Source: Tissierella sp. MB52-C2 (GTDB lineage: Bacteria; Bacillota; Clostridia; Tissierellales; Tissierellaceae). Taken from it: DNA of 64,000 nucleotides. How positions within the stretch are numbered: the stretch's first letter is position 1; the number at the start of each line of letters is the position of its first letter. The translations under genes and the position numbers were made by a program. Below, piece by piece: positions 62,241 to 64,000 of this stretch. The stretch is from contig NZ_CP133261.1 of the NCBI RefSeq assembly GCF_030931715.1, positions 1 to 64,000 on the forward strand, written 5' to 3'. The notes beneath the pieces are model-generated. The model had not been told where the DNA came from. It saw only the letters and a program-made list of their open reading frames with translations, and did no database searches.

Positions 62241-62489
62241 ATGATGTATACCTTTGTATATATGCTAACAACCATGCCCTTTAGTTATGAGATACAAACA
62301 AGATCTCATATATTATTGCAATCTTTACCTATTAAGAAAAGGGATGTGGTTGTTAGTAAGTATTTATCCATATTTCTAAATTATATAGTAGGATTTGGTG
62401 TTGCTGGAATCTATTTGTGGATAATCAATCTCTTAGGATTTATAAATGTGGATAATGTAAACATTTCTCTAATCAAAGGACATAATTAA
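62241..62489 (+). pseudogene. ABC-2 type permease fragment
   Basis: Open frame of 82 residues whose sequence (MMYTFVYMLTTMPFSYEIQTRSHILLQSLPIKKRDVVVSKYLSIFLNYIVGF) matches the N-terminal half of clostridial ABC-2 permeases, with the typical LLxSLPIKRxDIVxSKY segment. It lacks a normal start region: the frame runs upstream into the bioY operator without a ribosome-binding site, and it stops after residue 82 where about 200 residues should be. No partner ATPase adjoins it. It looks like a degraded remnant. Confidence 0.6.
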
Positions 62490-62796
62490 GTCTCAAGAAA
62501 AGATTATAGACAGAAATAGACAAAAGGTGCCATGAAATATTTAAAGATTCTGGTAATATGAATGTGTTGGAAAATAAGGCTATGGTCTAGTAAATATAGA
62601 AATATGAAAATATAATTTTGTTAAACTACGACACTAGACGTCGAAAAATGTAAAAGCAAAATTGTTGACCCTAGTATTATAGTATGGTTTAATAAACTAA
62701 GAAGTAAGAATATTCGCTCAGTGTGAAAAAAATGATTTTAATAAATTTTAATTATAAAGTTAAATATTAGATTGATGATTTTTTAAGGGGGCAACA
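62490..62796. other. 307-bp non-coding region with a MerR-type promoter
   Basis: No coding sequence recognised; the left part (to about 62630) may hold decayed permease sequence. The right part holds the promoter listed at 62665-62695 and an AAGGGGG ribosome-binding site at about 62785. Confidence 0.5.
62665..62695 (+). promoter_or_regulatory. MerR-type promoter with 19-bp spacer
   Basis: TTGACC (62665-62670), a 19-base spacer CTAGTATTATAGTATGGTT with dyad symmetry (ACCCTA..TATGGT), then TAATAA (62690-62695). Over-long spacers with a central dyad are the mark of promoters twisted into shape by MerR-family activators. The regulator gene is not in the window. Confidence 0.65.
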
Positions 62797-64000
62797 ATGA
62801 AAAAATACTTATTTAATAGAATAGGAAATAACATTTGCATTTTTTTACTGATTATTATCTTGAATGTAAGTAGAGTTTTTAATTCTATGTTAAATATTAA
62901 GATTCTGGAATCGATTTTATCAGGAAATTTGCAGTTATTCTTGAAATTATCAGGTTTGATGATAGGAATGAGGATTTGAATTACTAGATTCATTTAATTT
63001 GCTGGATAGATTTTTCATAAAGATCAAAAATGCTAGTCTAGATGTAGAAATGAAAAGATATAAATTATCAAAAACCATTGGTGGAGCAACATCATCACTT
63101 ATTGTACTTAATGTGTTGTCACAGATGATAAGTACTATTATCAGTGGAATTCTTGTTACAAAACAGATTATTAGTCCAGGAGCTATATTAGCCATAGGAA
63201 ACTTATCAGGATTGTTTTTTACAGGAGTATTAAGTGGTATGAGTCAAAAAATTGGATTGAGTACAATAAAACCAATATTTGAAAAATTTGAAGCATTGAA
63301 AAAGACAGAGTCGTTATCTTTACCTGAACTTGATGAGATATCAAGAAATATAGAATTGGAGGATATTGGATATAGCTATAATGAAAAACAAATTTTACAG
63401 GATTTAAATATGGATTTTCAAATAGGAAGAAAATATGCAATTGTTGGAGATAGTGGTAGCGGAAAGACAACAATATTAAGAATTTTAATGGGGCAATTAA
63501 AGGATTATGAAGGAAAAATATATATAGATGGAAAAAATATGAGAGAGTTTGACATCAATAGTATAAGGAATCAAATTGCTTATATTGGCCAGAATATCTA
63601 TATGTTTAATGATACAATTGAATATAATATTACATTGGACAGAAATTTTAAGATAGAAGAAATGGAAGAAGTTATTGAAAAAAGTGCATTAACAGATTTT
63701 ATTTATAATTTAAAGGAAGGAGTAAAGACAAAGTTAGATGAAGGAGGCAGAAATATTTCAGGAGGGCAAAGGCAAAGAATTGCCATAGCTAGAGCCCTAT
63801 TAAATGGTAAAAAGATCCTATTTATAGATGAAGGTACTTCTGCACTAGATAAATCAAATGCGTTTGAGATTGAATCTAAATTATTAGATAATCCAGAACT
63901 TACCATTATTATGATAAGTCATAATCTAGATAATCGTTTATTAGATAAATTCCACACGATTTATAGACTAGAAGACCTAAAGCTAAAATTTTTGCTTGAT
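62797..64000 (+). pseudogene. ABC exporter (membrane + ATPase), internally deleted and cut by window edge
   Basis: ABC half-transporter of the exporter type. The first 60 residues (MKKYLFNRIGNNICIFLLIIILNVSRVF..) carry helix 1 and run to a stop at about 62979. In another frame the sequence resumes with ELLDSFNLLDRFFIKIKNASLDVEMKRYKLSKT, two helices (SSLIVLNVLSQMISTIISGILV; GAILAIGNLSGLFFTGVLSG), then a full ATPase: Walker [12 protein letters not shown]-loop YIGQNIYMF, signature [14 protein letters not shown], Walker B ILFIDEGTSALD and the H-loop SHNLDNR. The ATPase begins about 185 codons after the start, against roughly 330 normally, so helices 2-4 seem deleted. The frame is open to the end of the window. 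It lies behind the MerR-type promoter. Confidence 0.7.

Overview
The window comes from a low-GC Firmicute, most likely a strictly anaerobic, amino-acid-fermenting clostridium of the Tissierellia/Clostridia type. Pointers are the very AT-rich codon use, strong GGAGG ribosome-binding sites, a 2-hydroxyacyl-CoA dehydratase, an A-type flavodiiron protein and hemerythrins for oxygen defence, an FNR-like regulator, type 2 IPP isomerase, and sporulation-type proteins (SpmA/SpmB-like pair, YtvI-like permease, a coat-like LysM protein). The species cannot be named from sequence alone.

Layout. 1-12.2 kb: genes of unrelated function (dehydratase, phospholipase-D-like synthase, oligoendopeptidase F, ABC-F ATPase, DEAD-box helicase, plsY, a periplasmic-sensor GGDEF/EAL protein, a lipoprotein). 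Nearly all are full length but broken by single-base indels, densest at the left edge, which looks more like poor sequence than real decay. 12.2-15.3 kb: a metal-handling operon (HMA chaperone, P-type ATPase with a CPG motif, FNR-like regulator) behind a perfect FNR-like palindrome at about -41.5. 15.4-21.7 kb: exported M16C protease, hemerythrin, flavodiiron protein, YtvI-like permease.

21.8-40.9 kb: the most interesting block, about 19 kb on the + strand. It opens with a near-consensus sigma-54 promoter and encodes its own sigma-54 activator. In order: lysA, alr, M20 amidohydrolase, dppA-type D-aminopeptidase, PAS-AAA+ activator, dipeptide epimerase, a complete oligopeptide ABC transporter (binding protein, two permeases, two ATPases), a C39-like lipoprotein, a serine hydrolase, an NlpC/P60 endopeptidase, an SpmA/SpmB-like membrane pair and an LD-carboxypeptidase. 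Together these could import and dismantle murein peptides (L-Ala-D-Glu-mDAP-D-Ala) to L-Ala, L-Glu and, through LysA, L-lysine. It resembles the Bacillus dpp-ykf gene set, rebuilt under sigma-54 control and extended with lysA and alr.

41-54 kb: pirin, a short UvrC/Cho-like GIY-YIG protein, a YgjP-like metallopeptidase, a YhcC-like radical SAM protein, a LysM-repeat protein behind a possible sigma-K promoter, a CPBP protease, an unknown lipoprotein, a DUF438 hemerythrin/PAS protein, a second C_GCAxxG_C_C protein, a TDT transporter, an LCP protein and idi-2. 54-62 kb: DUF2207 protein, asd-dapA-dapB-birA, brnQ and bioY, whose promoter is bracketed by two BirA boxes. 62.2-64 kb: remnants of ABC transporters, one behind a MerR-type promoter with a 19-bp spacer; the last runs off the window. 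No tRNA, rRNA, CRISPR array, transposase or phage gene was recognised.
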